Shown: positions 6,632-15,167, numbered from the stretch's first letter. The stretch: DNA of 22,247 nucleotides from an uncultured Lachnospiraceae bacterium (GCA_948441955.1 CAOJQZ010000037.1:1-22247); one strand, 5' to 3'. The notes: generated by a model not told the origin, from the sequence alone. Translations and numbers: made by a program.

Positions 6632-8553
6632 TTGTGAAGATGAAATTCTTAAGCATCAGCGGTCCGAGGACAGATATTGACCGTGTGTGCGAGGTTTATC
6701 TTTCAAAATATGAGATGCAGCTGGAGAATGCGGTTACAGAGCTTAAGACTACCGATAATCTTCTGCCGTTTGTAGAGGTGAATCCGTATAAGGATCCCCT
6801 TGCAAAAGCAGAGCAGTTTGCAGGTCTTCTGCCGGATAAAGAGTTTCATGCTGATCTTAGTATTAGGAAGGATGAAATACTTACACTGGTACGGGACATC
6901 AATCATGAATATGTGGAGTTTCTTGAAAAAAAGGAGCTTCTGAAGAAGAAGAAGGAGGAACTGCTTGAAAAGGAAGCGCTTCTGGAACCGTTCAGACCGC
7001 TTGAGCTGGATATCGGCAAGGTTATGAAATACCAGTATATGCAGGCGAGATTTGGAAGGATAGGGATTGATTATTACAGAAGGCTTGAAAAATATCTGTT
7101 TGGAGATTTGAATGCGGTCTTTCTTGAAGGTACGAGAAATGAGCATTATGTTTATGGCTGCTATATTGCGGCGAATGCTGACATCAGCAAGGCGGATTCA
7201 GTTTTTAACTCCCTTCATTTTGAAAGGATGACTCTTGACGGCATATACATGGGGACGCCTGACGCTGCATGTGAGAATCTGCTTCAGGACATTGATAATA
7301 CGCAGAAGCGCATGGATGACATTGACAGAGAAATTGAAAATCTTGTGAACAGCCATGCGTCTGCCCTTTTGGGAGCAAGAAAACTTTTGGAGAGAATGTC
7401 AGCAAATTTCGATGTAAGAAAGAAGGCTGCAAGGATTGAGGAGGAGCAGTCAGAGTCTTATATTCTATGCGGATGGATGGGAGAAGAGGATGTAGAGGCG
7501 CTTATAAAGGATGTGGAAAAGGATGACAAAGTGTTTGTTATGGTCGAGGAAAACCGTGAAAAATATTTTGGCAATCCGCCCACAAAGCTTAAGAACCCCA
7601 AATTCTTTAAACCCTTTGAAATGTTTATTCAGATGTACGGACTCCCTTCCCATAACGAGCTGGATCCTACCATGTTTGTGGCGCTTACGTATACGTTTAT
7701 TTTTGGGGCCATGTTCGGCGATGTAGGCCAGGGCTTATGCTTGTTTGTGTTCGGCGGACTTTTATACCTTACGAAAAAGATGAATCTTGCAGGGATTATT
7801 TCGATTGCCGGTTTGTTCTCCGCATTTTTTGGTTTTATGTTCGGAAGTATCTTTGGATTTGAGGATATTATAGAGGCAAGGTGGCTGAGACCGGCAGAGG
7901 CCATGATGAAGCTTCCGTTTATCGGACAGCTTAACACGGTGTTTGTTATTGCAGTAGCCTTTGGTATGGCGCTTAATCTTCTGGTTATGCTGTTTAACAT
8001 TTTAAATGCAGCAAAGGCGCATGATTTGGAAAATATGTTGTTTTCCCACAACGGACTTGCGGGATTTGTATTTTATGGTTTTCTGGTATTTACGATTGTG
8101 CTGTATATGATGGGACATACGACTCCGGGAAATATTTTTCTTATTCTTTTTCTTGGAGGCCCGGTTCTGTGCTTTGTTTTTAAGGAGCCCCTTGGAAATT
8201 TGGTGCAGAGGAGAAAAAAGAAGATGGAGGAAAGTAAAGGGATGTTTATCGTCCAGGCATTTTTTGAATTGTTTGAAACTATGCTGAGTTACTTTTCAAA
8301 CACTATATCGTATATCAGAATCGGCGCGTTTGCGGTCAGCCATGCCGCCATGATGGAGGTTGTGCTGATGCTTTCAGGCGTTCCCCAGGGACATACAAAC
8401 TGGGCGGTCATTGTGCTTGGAAATATTCTCGTATGCGGCCTGGAGGGATTGATTGTAGGAATCCAGGTGCTCCGTCTGGAATATTATGAAATGTTCAGCC
8501 GTTTTTATAAGGGAAGCGGGCGGGAATTTCACCCATTTAACAAGCAGAAATAA
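6628..8553 (+). CDS. ntpI: V/A-type ATP synthase subunit I (a-type membrane subunit)
   Basis: Supplies the ion half-channels and the stator for the rotating c-ring. The 641-residue protein has a soluble, partly coiled-coil N-terminal half (to about residue 330) and a C-terminal membrane half with roughly seven to eight hydrophobic helices. The segment SYIRIGAFAVSHAAMM carries the invariant channel arginine (Arg564), corresponding to the essential Arg of yeast Vph1. I place the start at GTG 6628: AGGAGG (6613-6618) is 9 bases upstream and the GTG overlaps the stop of subunit C by four bases. Upstream in-frame codons lie inside the subunit C gene; ATG 6640 is too far from the ribosome binding site. 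Confidence 0.95.
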   Translation: MIVKMKFLSISGPRTDIDRVCEVYLSKYEMQLENAVTELKTTDNLLPFVEVNPYKDPLAKAEQFAGLLPDKEFHADLSIRKDEILTLVRDINHEYVEFLEKKELLKKKKEELLEKEALLEPFRPLELDIGKVMKYQYMQARFGRIGIDYYRRLEKYLFGDLNAVFLEGTRNEHYVYGCYIAANADISKADSVFNSLHFERMTLDGIYMGTPDAACENLLQDIDNTQKRMDDIDREIENLVNSHASALLGARKLLERMSANFDVRKKAARIEEEQSESYILCGWMGEEDVEALIKDVEKDDKVFVMVEENREKYFGNPPTKLKNPKFFKPFEMFIQMYGLPSHNELDPTMFVALTYTFIFGAMFGDVGQGLCLFVFGGLLYLTKKMNLAGIISIAGLFSAFFGFMFGSIFGFEDIIEARWLRPAEAMMKLPFIGQLNTVFVIAVAFGMALNLLVMLFNILNAAKAHDLENMLFSHNGLAGFVFYGFLVFTIVLYMMGHTTPGNIFLILFLGGPVLCFVFKEPLGNLVQRRKKKMEESKGMFIVQAFFELFETMLSYFSNTISYIRIGAFAVSHAAMMEVVLMLSGVPQGHTNWAVIVLGNILVCGLEGLIVGIQVLRLEYYEMFSRFYKGSGREFHPFNKQK

Positions 8554-8592
8554 TAAAAGAATTTTATTTAAATACGAGGAGGATTAAGAATT

Positions 8593-9027
8593 ATGTCTTT
8601 AACAGTGAAATTATTATTAGTTGCAGCTTTGGTGCTGGGAATTATTGTTCCGTTTGGGTACTATTTGATTGGAGAGAAGAGTAAAAAGCGTTATAAAAGG
8701 GCTCTGGGTGCAAATGTGTTATTTTACTTCGGTTCATTTGCGATTGCTGCAATTATGTTATTTGCAGGAGATCCTGTACAGGCTGCTGACACTGCAGAGA
8801 AGGCGGCGGGAATGTCAACAGGTTTAGGATATATAGCGGCCGCACTTTCAACCGGTATGTCATGTGTAGGCGGCGGCCTTGCTGTTGCAAGCGCGGCAAG
8901 CGCGGCGCTTGGAGCAATCAGCGAGGATTCCAGTGTACTTGGTAAGTCACTGATTTTTGTTGGTCTTGCAGAAGGTGTATGTCTTTATGGACTTATTATC
9001 TCCTTCATGATCCTGGGTAATCTGTAA
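8593..9027 (+). CDS. ntpK: V/A-type ATP synthase subunit K (c-ring proteolipid)
   Basis: Rotor-ring subunit that carries the translocated ion. The 144-residue protein has four predicted membrane helices (about 5-27, 40-60, 79-107, 115-143). The second pair is a standard proteolipid hairpin: a Gly/Ala/Ser-rich helix and the ion-binding helix LIFVGLAEGVCLYGLI with the essential Glu127. The first pair lacks Gly-rich packing and any membrane carboxylate and is joined by a basic loop GEKSKKRYKR, so it is not an obvious duplicate of the second hairpin. The Gln that marks many Na+-binding rings is not seen at the equivalent place in helix 3, and Gly rather than Ser/Thr follows Glu127, which mildly favours H+ (inference). 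GAGGAGG is 9 bases before ATG 8593. Confidence 0.92.
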   Translation: MSLTVKLLLVAALVLGIIVPFGYYLIGEKSKKRYKRALGANVLFYFGSFAIAAIMLFAGDPVQAADTAEKAAGMSTGLGYIAAALSTGMSCVGGGLAVASAASAALGAISEDSSVLGKSLIFVGLAEGVCLYGLIISFMILGNL

Positions 9028-9028
9028 G

Positions 9029-9337
9029 ATGAGGATGTATTTGATCAGTGATAATATCGATACTCTGACAGGAATGAGGCTTGCAGGCGTGGACGGCATA
9101 GTGGTACATGAACGCCAGGAGCTTAGGGAAGCCCTTGAAAATGCCATGAACGACAGTAAAATAGGCATTATTCTGCTGACGGAAAAATTCGGACGGGAGT
9201 TTCCGGATCTTATTGACGAGGCAAGGCTTGAGCGGACAATGCCGCTTCTGATTGAAATTCCTGACAGACACGGAACCGGACGTAAGAAGGATTTTATCAC
9301 ATCTTATGTAAATGAAGCGATTGGGCTTAAATTATAG
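9029..9337 (+). CDS. ntpG: V/A-type ATP synthase subunit F
   Basis: Central-stalk subunit that binds subunit D and modulates coupling (F in A-type naming, NtpG in E. hirae). The 102-residue Rossmann-like protein shows the family pattern: N-terminal MYLISDNIDTLTGMRLAG, a middle helix HERQELREALENAM, then IGIILLTEKF and PLLIEIPDRHG. The ATG at 9029 lies one base after the subunit K stop, and no strong ribosome binding site is visible upstream, so translation is probably coupled to K. ATG 9035 is an alternative start two codons further in. Confidence 0.92.
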   Translation: MRMYLISDNIDTLTGMRLAGVDGIVVHERQELREALENAMNDSKIGIILLTEKFGREFPDLIDEARLERTMPLLIEIPDRHGTGRKKDFITSYVNEAIGLKL

Positions 9338-9368
9338 TGCACAGGAAGAATGAAAGAAGGTGATACCC

Positions 9369-9956
9369 TTGACACAGCAGGAGAAGATAGAACATCTTAA
9401 GGATGCGGCTATGCTGGAAGCAAGGATGCAGGCGAATGCAATTACAGGACAGCATAGAAAGGCCCTTGAAAATATAAATGAACAACACCGTGCAGAAGCG
9501 CTCCGCCAGTCTGAAACAAGAATTAAGGCTGAGATAACAGGCTCAAAGCAGCAGCTTAATATGGCCGCCTCCAAGGCGCAGCTGGAGCTTAAGCGTGAAC
9601 TTGGAAAGACACAGAAACGTCTCAAAAAGCAATTGTTTGAGGAAGTAGAGGAACATCTCCGGGCATATATGGCACGGGAAGAGTATAAGAAGCTTCTTAT
9701 CTCTTATATTGAGAAAGCGGCAAAGTTTGCCGGCGGAGAGGCCATGACTCTCTACATTAATCCAACAGATGAGGACAAAAAAGGTTATCTGGAGGAGCAC
9801 ACAGGGATGCGTCTTACGGTAAGCAAAGAGGACTTTATAGGCGGTGTGCGCGCAGTAATTCATGAGAGGAACATTTTGATTGACTATGCCTTTAAGGGCG
9901 CTGTTGAACGGGAATATGACAGATTCACATTCAAGGGAGGTTCGGGAATTGGATAG
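9369..9956 (+). CDS. ntpE: V/A-type ATP synthase subunit E
   Basis: Peripheral-stalk subunit that pairs with the G/H subunit and contacts the A3B3 head. The 195-residue protein has a long charged N-terminal helix (residues 1 to about 100, Ala/Glu/Lys/Gln-rich) and a globular C-terminal domain ending with GGVRAVIHERNILIDYAFKGAVE, typical of subunit E. I place the start at TTG 9369 because AAGAAGGTGAT (9353-9363), a near-complete match to the anti-Shine-Dalgarno, stands at the right distance; the in-frame GTG at 9360 lies inside that site. Its end overlaps the likely TTG start of subunit A by eight bases. Confidence 0.9.
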   Translation: MTQQEKIEHLKDAAMLEARMQANAITGQHRKALENINEQHRAEALRQSETRIKAEITGSKQQLNMAASKAQLELKRELGKTQKRLKKQLFEEVEEHLRAYMAREEYKKLLISYIEKAAKFAGGEAMTLYINPTDEDKKGYLEEHTGMRLTVSKEDFIGGVRAVIHERNILIDYAFKGAVEREYDRFTFKGGSGIG

Positions 9957-11721
9957 TATGAACACTGGAAAGATATATGGTATCAATGGTCCCGTAATCT
10001 ATCTGAAGGGACGGACAGGGTTAAAGATGTCCGAAATGGTGTATGTTGGAAAGGAACGGCTGGTGGGAGAAGTTATTTCTCTTGATAAGGATATGACGAC
10101 GATTCAGGTCTATGAAGAGACGTCGGGCCTGCGTCCGGGGGAGGTTGTGGAGGCAACAGGCTCTGCGGTATCCGTTACTCTGGCACCGGGAATATTGAAT
10201 AATATATTTGATGGTATCGAGCGGCCGCTTGAGGGAATATCTGAAAGCGGCGGCGCGTTCATTACCAGAGGCGTTAGTGTGGACTCTCTTGATAAGGAAA
10301 AACTGTGGGAGGCACATTTGACTGTTGAAGAGGGTGATGTTGTTCATGGAGGAACAATTATTGCAGAGGTTCCGGAAACCCGTGCGATTGTTCACAAATG
10401 TATGGCGCCTCCGGATATAGAGGGTACGGTGGTATCGGTTGTGCCGGATGGAAAATATACAATTCAGGATACGCTGGTGGTTGTCGAGCAGGCAAATGGA
10501 GAAAAAAAGGAGCTTTCCATGACCCAGCGCTGGCCCATCCGTGTGCCAAGGCCGGTACATCACAGATACTCTGCAAATGAACCTCTTGTTACGGGCCAGC
10601 GTATTCTGGATACCATGTTTCCAATTGCAAAGGGCGGAACAGCAGCGATTCCAGGAGGCTTTGGAACAGGAAAGACAATGACGCAGCATCAGATCGCAAA
10701 ATGGGCGAATGCTGACATCATTATCTATATTGGCTGCGGGGAACGCGGAAATGAAATGACGCAGGTGCTGGAAGAATTTTCAGAACTGGTTGACCCAAAA
10801 TCAGGGAATCCTTTGATGGACAGAACCACGTTGATTGCAAATACATCTAACATGCCGGTTGCAGCCCGGGAAGCGTCTATCTATACAGGGCTTACGTTGG
10901 CGGAATATTATCGGGATATGGGATATGACGTAGCGATCATGGCGGATTCTACCTCCCGTTGGGCGGAGGCGCTGCGTGAGCTTTCCGGACGCTTGGAGGA
11001 GATGCCTGCGGAAGAAGGATTTCCCGCATATCTGGCGTCCAGATTGTCTGCATTTTATGAAAGAGCGGGAATGATGCAGACACTGAACGGCGAGACAGGT
11101 TCTGTATCAATTATCGGTGCGGTATCTCCCCAGGGAGGAGATTTTTCCGAACCGGTTACACAGAATACAAAGAGGTTTGTGAGGTGTTTCTGGGGATTGG
11201 ATAAGTCGTTAGCGTATGCAAGACATTTTCCGGCAATCCACTGGCTTACAAGCTACAGTGAATATCTTCCGGATCTTGCAGGCTGGTACTCGGATCATGT
11301 TTCTCCTAAGTTTGTAGACTACAGAAATCGTATGATGACCCTTTTGAATCAGGAGAGCAGCCTGATGGAGATTGTAAAGCTTATCGGAGGAGATGTTCTT
11401 CCAGATGATCAGAAGCTGATTTTGGAAATTGCGAAGGTGATTCGTCTTGGGTTTCTTCAGCAGAATGCGTTTCATAAGGATGATACATGCGTATCTATGG
11501 AGAAGCAGTTTAAGATGATGGATGTAATCCTGTATCTGTATAAAAAGGCAAGAAAGCTTGTGGCTATGGGAATGCCTATGTCTGTCTTAAAATCGGAGGG
11601 CATCTTTGAGAAGGTCATTGCAATTAAGTACGACGTGCCGAATGATAATCTTCAGCTTTTGGATTTTTATAAGAAGGATATCGACGATTTTTATAACAGT
11701 GTAATGGAAAAGAACGGTTAG
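9949..11721 (+). CDS. ntpA: V/A-type ATP synthase catalytic subunit A
   Basis: Catalytic nucleotide-binding subunit of the A3B3 head. The 590-residue protein has the N-terminal barrel (GKIYGINGPVIYLKG), the bulge domain characteristic of A subunits, the P-loop GGFGTGKT (236-243) and the catalytic glutamate in GCGERGNEM (Glu265), then MADSTSRWAEALRE. The P-loop has Gly-Gly-Phe where many homologues have Gly-Pro/Ala-Phe. The start is taken as TTG 9949: GGGAGG (9935-9940) is 8 bases upstream, while the next in-frame ATG (9958) is 17 bases away. Length agrees with the family. Confidence 0.96.
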   Translation: MDSMNTGKIYGINGPVIYLKGRTGLKMSEMVYVGKERLVGEVISLDKDMTTIQVYEETSGLRPGEVVEATGSAVSVTLAPGILNNIFDGIERPLEGISESGGAFITRGVSVDSLDKEKLWEAHLTVEEGDVVHGGTIIAEVPETRAIVHKCMAPPDIEGTVVSVVPDGKYTIQDTLVVVEQANGEKKELSMTQRWPIRVPRPVHHRYSANEPLVTGQRILDTMFPIAKGGTAAIPGGFGTGKTMTQHQIAKWANADIIIYIGCGERGNEMTQVLEEFSELVDPKSGNPLMDRTTLIANTSNMPVAAREASIYTGLTLAEYYRDMGYDVAIMADSTSRWAEALRELSGRLEEMPAEEGFPAYLASRLSAFYERAGMMQTLNGETGSVSIIGAVSPQGGDFSEPVTQNTKRFVRCFWGLDKSLAYARHFPAIHWLTSYSEYLPDLAGWYSDHVSPKFVDYRNRMMTLLNQESSLMEIVKLIGGDVLPDDQKLILEIAKVIRLGFLQQNAFHKDDTCVSMEKQFKMMDVILYLYKKARKLVAMGMPMSVLKSEGIFEKVIAIKYDVPNDNLQLLDFYKKDIDDFYNSVMEKNG

Positions 11722-11737
11722 AGGGGAGGACATAAAA

Positions 11738-13129
11738 TTGGCAATAGAATATCTTGGTCTTAGTAATATTAACGGTCCTCTCGTTGTACTGGAGGGTGTC
11801 CAGGAGGCTTTCTATGATGAGATTGTAGAGTTTGTTGTGGATGGCAGCAAGAAAAAAATGGGCCGTATTGTGGAACTGAACGAGGACAAGGCGGTGATTC
11901 AGGTATTTGAAGGGACGGATAATATGTCTCTTACGAATACGCATACCAGACTCAGCGGGCATCCTATGGAGGTTGCCGTATCTCCGGATATGCTGGGGAG
12001 AACCTTTAACGGAATCGGACATCCGATTGACGGATTAGGGGCGCTTACCTCTACGGATAAAAGAGATGTAAACGGCCTGCCTCTTAATCCGGTGCGCCGT
12101 GAGTATCCGAGAAACTATATTCGCACCGGGATCTCTGCAATTGATGGACTGACAACGCTGATCCGAGGACAGAAGCTTCCTATTTTCTCAGGAAATGGTC
12201 TTCCTCATGATCAGCTCGCGGCTCAAATTGTAAAGCAGGCGTCTCTTGGAGATAACTCAGATGAGGAGTTTGCTATTGTATTTGGCGCAATGGGAGTAAA
12301 GCATGATGTTGCAGATTTTTTCCGAAAGGCGTTTGAGGACAGTGGTGTTGCGGATCACGTATGTATGTTTTTGAATCTGGCGAATGATCCGGTAGTAGAA
12401 CGTTTAATTACACCGAAGGTGGCGCTTACTGTTGCAGAGTATCTTGCATTTGAATGTAATATGCACATTCTGGTTATCCTAACAGATATGACTTCCTTTG
12501 CAGAGGCAATGCGCGAGGTATCTTCATCAAGGGGAGAGATTCCCTCAAGAAAGGGATATCCCGGATATCTGTACAGCGAATTAGCTACCTTATATGAGCG
12601 CGCAGGCATTGTGGAGGGGGCGTCAGGATCTGTAACGCAGCTTCCGATCCTTACTATGCCAAACGACGATATTACGCATCCGATTCCGGATCTTACAGGC
12701 TATATTACGGAAGGGCAGGTTGTTCTTGACCGAAGTCTCCACGGGCAGTCCGTCTATCCTCCAATCAGTATTCTGCCGTCATTGTCCCGTCTTATGAAGG
12801 ATGGTATCGGAAAGGGATATACGAGAGAGGATCACCAGGATCTTGCTAATCAGCTTTTCTCCGCCTATGCGAAGGTGGGTGAGGCGAGAAATCTGGCTTC
12901 AGTTATCGGAGAGGATGAGCTTTCTCCCATTGATAAGCAGTATTTGAAATTCGGCGAGGAATTTGAAAAGAGATATGTTGGCCAGGGATCGGCGGAGAAC
13001 AGGACAATCAGGCAGACACTGGATCTGGGATGGGAATTACTTGGACTTCTGCCTAAGGAGGAGCTTGACAGAGTGGATACGAAACTAATTGATATCTACT
13101 ATCCAAAGAACGAGAACGAGGAGGCATAG
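11738..13129 (+). CDS. ntpB: V/A-type ATP synthase regulatory subunit B
   Basis: Non-catalytic partner of subunit A; three copies alternate with A in the head. The 463-residue protein begins IEYLGLSNINGPLVVLEG, has a degenerate P-loop region IFSGNGLPHDQLAAQI (near residue 150) instead of GxGKT as expected for B, and carries the conserved ILTDMTSFAEAMREVSSSRGEIPSRKGYPGY stretch split over residues around 250-280. The start is TTG 11738, preceded by GAGGGGAGGA with a 7-base spacer. The gene follows A by 16 bases and is followed by D after one base. Confidence 0.97.
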   Translation: MAIEYLGLSNINGPLVVLEGVQEAFYDEIVEFVVDGSKKKMGRIVELNEDKAVIQVFEGTDNMSLTNTHTRLSGHPMEVAVSPDMLGRTFNGIGHPIDGLGALTSTDKRDVNGLPLNPVRREYPRNYIRTGISAIDGLTTLIRGQKLPIFSGNGLPHDQLAAQIVKQASLGDNSDEEFAIVFGAMGVKHDVADFFRKAFEDSGVADHVCMFLNLANDPVVERLITPKVALTVAEYLAFECNMHILVILTDMTSFAEAMREVSSSRGEIPSRKGYPGYLYSELATLYERAGIVEGASGSVTQLPILTMPNDDITHPIPDLTGYITEGQVVLDRSLHGQSVYPPISILPSLSRLMKDGIGKGYTREDHQDLANQLFSAYAKVGEARNLASVIGEDELSPIDKQYLKFGEEFEKRYVGQGSAENRTIRQTLDLGWELLGLLPKEELDRVDTKLIDIYYPKNENEEA

Positions 13130-13130
13130 T

Positions 13131-13745
13131 ATGGATCCACGGGAATTTCCTACCAAGGGAAATCTGATGCTGGCAAAGAATTCTCTTGCACTTGCACATC
13201 AGGGCTATGATCTGATGGATAAGAAGAGGAATATCCTCCTTAAAGAGCTGATGGCGCTTATTGATGAGGCAAAGGATATTCAGGAAGAGATAGACAGCAC
13301 ATTTACGCGTGCGTATGCCTGCCTGCAGCGCGCCAACATAGAACAGGGAATCAGCAGGGTAGAGGATCTGGCCCTCACAGTCCCAATTGAGGAGTCTATC
13401 CGTATTCAGACAAGAAGTATCATGGGTACGGAGATTCCGCATGTGAAATACGATGCCAGACAAAATGCGCTGACCTATGCATTCAGCACAACCTCAGAAT
13501 CTATTGATATTGCCAGAGAAGCATTCCGGGAGGTCAAGGATCTGACAATAAAGCTGTCCATGGTGGAAAATTCGGCATACCGTCTGGCAAGTAATATAAA
13601 GAAGACACAAAAGCGGGCGAATGCGTTGAAAAATATTACCATTCCCATGTATACCAATTTGGTATATACGATCAACAATGCATTGGAGGAAAAAGAGCGT
13701 GAGGAATTCACAAGGCTTAAGGTAATTAAAAAAATGCAGGGGTAA
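13131..13745 (+). CDS. ntpD: V/A-type ATP synthase subunit D
   Basis: Central rotor shaft subunit turning within the A3B3 head. The 204-residue protein has the expected two long helices with the family-like start FPTKGNLMLAKNSLALAHQGYDLMDKKR (split here for reading) and the C-terminal half KTQKRANALKNITIP-MYTNLVYTINNALEEKEREEF that is diagnostic of D subunits. ATG 13131 follows GAGGAGG with a 6-base spacer and comes one base after the subunit B stop. It is the last gene of the operon; ten bases after its stop the 78-bp palindrome begins. Confidence 0.96.
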   Translation: MDPREFPTKGNLMLAKNSLALAHQGYDLMDKKRNILLKELMALIDEAKDIQEEIDSTFTRAYACLQRANIEQGISRVEDLALTVPIEESIRIQTRSIMGTEIPHVKYDARQNALTYAFSTTSESIDIAREAFREVKDLTIKLSMVENSAYRLASNIKKTQKRANALKNITIPMYTNLVYTINNALEEKEREEFTRLKVIKKMQG

Positions 13746-13754
13746 TGTGTAATC

Positions 13755-13832
13755 AGGGACAGGGTAAACTGCAATCCGGGACGTAGTAAAATTAATTTTA
13801 CTACGTCCCGGATTGCAGTTTACCCTGTCCCT
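13755..13832. repeat. Perfect 78-bp palindrome, REP/MITE-like element
   Basis: Two 39-bp arms (13755-13793 and 13794-13832) are exact reverse complements with no spacer; the centre reads AAAATTAATTTT and the outer ends AGGGACAGGG and CCCTGTCCCT. It sits between the convergent V-ATPase subunit D and HAD genes and supplies the last codons and stop of the HAD gene. No T-run follows on the plus strand, so it is not a classical terminator, though an RNA hairpin of this size may well block or end transcription. The motif GGGACGTAGTAAAATT resembles palindromic units I associate with REP/RAYT-type elements in Firmicutes; that is memory, not a search. Confidence 0.95.
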
Positions 13833-14530
13833 AATACGGCCTCATCTGTTAACTTTTCCAGAGAGCCTTTATAATCTGCCGAGAGGGCCAGAGCCTTTTT
13901 GTTTTCCAGGCAGTCTGTTACAAGATAGACTTTCACGCCCAGCTCACGTATTATGACATCTTCTTCCACATCATTTCCTACCATAAGACATTCTTTTGGA
14001 TTTAAAGAATATTTATCTAGTAATTCTTTAAAATATAAAACATTAGGTTTGGAATAATGGTACGCTTCATAAGTAGTGATTTCTTCAAAATCCTCCGCAG
14101 GAAGTCCGGCCCATTTTATACGATTTAAAGTGGCGCATCTTGGAAATATGGGGTTTGTAGCAAGATAAAGCCGTATACCGGCGTTTTTCAGCGCACGAAT
14201 AAGCTTTGGAGCACATGGGGAAGGGCGGGTGCTTTTTATAGCCTGATTAAAATCGCTGTTATAAAAATCAAGAAGCATAGGCTCCATCGTTTCTTTTTTT
14301 ACGGGGAGCAGCTTTGTAAAGCAGCTCCAAAATGCTTCTTCATTGGTGCAGCTTCCGTTATTTTTTACCATAGCGCCTACACCCCTCCAGATGGCATTGA
14401 TTAAAATCTCCGGCTTGATGTCATGAGGGATAAAGTAACGGGAAAGCAGCGTCATATAGCATTCCACAAATTCGTCCTGCGCCATCGGAAGCAGAGTGCC
14501 GTCCAGATCAAATAATATGTGTTTAATCAT
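13820..14530 (-). CDS. HAD-superfamily hydrolase (probable phosphatase)
   Basis: A 236-residue haloacid-dehalogenase-type enzyme: motif I DLDGTLLP with nucleophile Asp8 and Asp10, motif II Thr in YLATNPIF (Thr125), motif III Lys in YSKPN (Lys161), motif IV VGNDVEEDV (Asp187, Asp191). The helical cap lies between motifs I and II (about residues 20-95), subclass C1, as in phosphoglycolate phosphatase and YjjG-type nucleotidases. Substrate is not predictable from sequence. Start ATG 14530 follows GGAGG; the upstream open frame to 14665 has no comparable site. The final residues VLGTG and the TAA stop are encoded inside the 78-bp palindrome, so the natural C-terminus has probably been altered slightly. 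Confidence 0.92.
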   Translation of the reverse strand: MIKHILFDLDGTLLPMAQDEFVECYMTLLSRYFIPHDIKPEILINAIWRGVGAMVKNNGSCTNEEAFWSCFTKLLPVKKETMEPMLLDFYNSDFNQAIKSTRPSPCAPKLIRALKNAGIRLYLATNPIFPRCATLNRIKWAGLPAEDFEEITTYEAYHYSKPNVLYFKELLDKYSLNPKECLMVGNDVEEDVIIRELGVKVYLVTDCLENKKALALSADYKGSLEKLTDEAVLGTG

Positions 14531-14610
14531 AATTCCTCCAGTGTCCGGTGTTTTTGATAAATGCTTGTCCATTGCCCTTAGCGTATAAAGAGCACGGAGG
14601 CAATATAAAT

Positions 14611-14639
14611 ATATTAGCACAAATAGACGGCGGAGACAA
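14611..14639 (-). promoter_or_regulatory. Possible promoter of the HAD hydrolase gene
   Basis: On the minus strand TTGTCT (14634-14639) and TAATAT (14611-14616) are 17 bases apart, about 80 bases before the HAD start. The match is moderate; the gene may also be read from the DUF6512 gene upstream. Confidence 0.4.
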
Positions 14640-14657
14640 TTGCCTGCAGAAATAAGA

Positions 14658-15167
14658 TCAGGCAAAAAAAAGCGGAATATCAGGGGGAAAACAGGTAAAA
14701 GTAAAAAAACACAAAATAACAGCTATCCATGCAGTATAAGTTGCAGTTAGAGGCGGAACAGAAGGAAGGCGTTTAGTAAACGGCGGAATCAGACGCAGCG
14801 TAAAAATAATGCTCAGCATAAATATGAGAATGTCAAGAAGGAGGAAGTTCCTCCCGATGATTCCGGTATAAGTATAAAACAATGTAATAGTAAACATCAT
14901 ACCGCATATAACGGAGAGAAGCCGGTAAAAAAAATAAGAGGATGGCCTTGGCTTATTGCATAGATAATTCCATAGAGTCCAAAAAAGAAATGGGAAAAAT
15001 AAAAGTTTTAAATGCTCCCAGACAGATTCATTTACAGGGCAGAAAAAGGCAGTAAGAGCGCAGCCGCTCCATTCATACAAAAAGTGGTTAAATACGCCTG
15101 AGGCTGCAATGAATGCAAACGCAGGCCTGTCTTTTCTGGGAATATATTTGTTAAGTATATGTATCAT
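14658..15167 (-). CDS. DUF6512-type membrane protein
   Basis: A 169-residue integral membrane protein with about five hydrophobic helices. The motif NHFLYEWSG followed by PVNESVWEHLKL (residues 44-55) is the hallmark I recognise for the uncharacterised DUF6512 family of Clostridia. No catalytic function is known to me. Start ATG 15167 is preceded by GAGGAGGGTT at normal distance; the frame is open further upstream but without a comparable site. It is the first of two minus-strand genes with the HAD hydrolase 127 bases downstream, a weak operon link. The conserved Glu/His residues in the motif could be functional; that is inference. Confidence 0.85.
   Translation of the reverse strand: MIHILNKYIPRKDRPAFAFIAASGVFNHFLYEWSGCALTAFFCPVNESVWEHLKLLFFPFLFWTLWNYLCNKPRPSSYFFYRLLSVICGMMFTITLFYTYTGIIGRNFLLLDILIFMLSIIFTLRLIPPFTKRLPSVPPLTATYTAWIAVILCFFTFTCFPPDIPLFFA

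Noticed and set aside
13755..13832. Palindrome as a standard rho-independent terminator
   Set aside because: No T-run follows either arm within a few bases, and arm length far exceeds typical terminators. A transcription-stopping effect remains possible.
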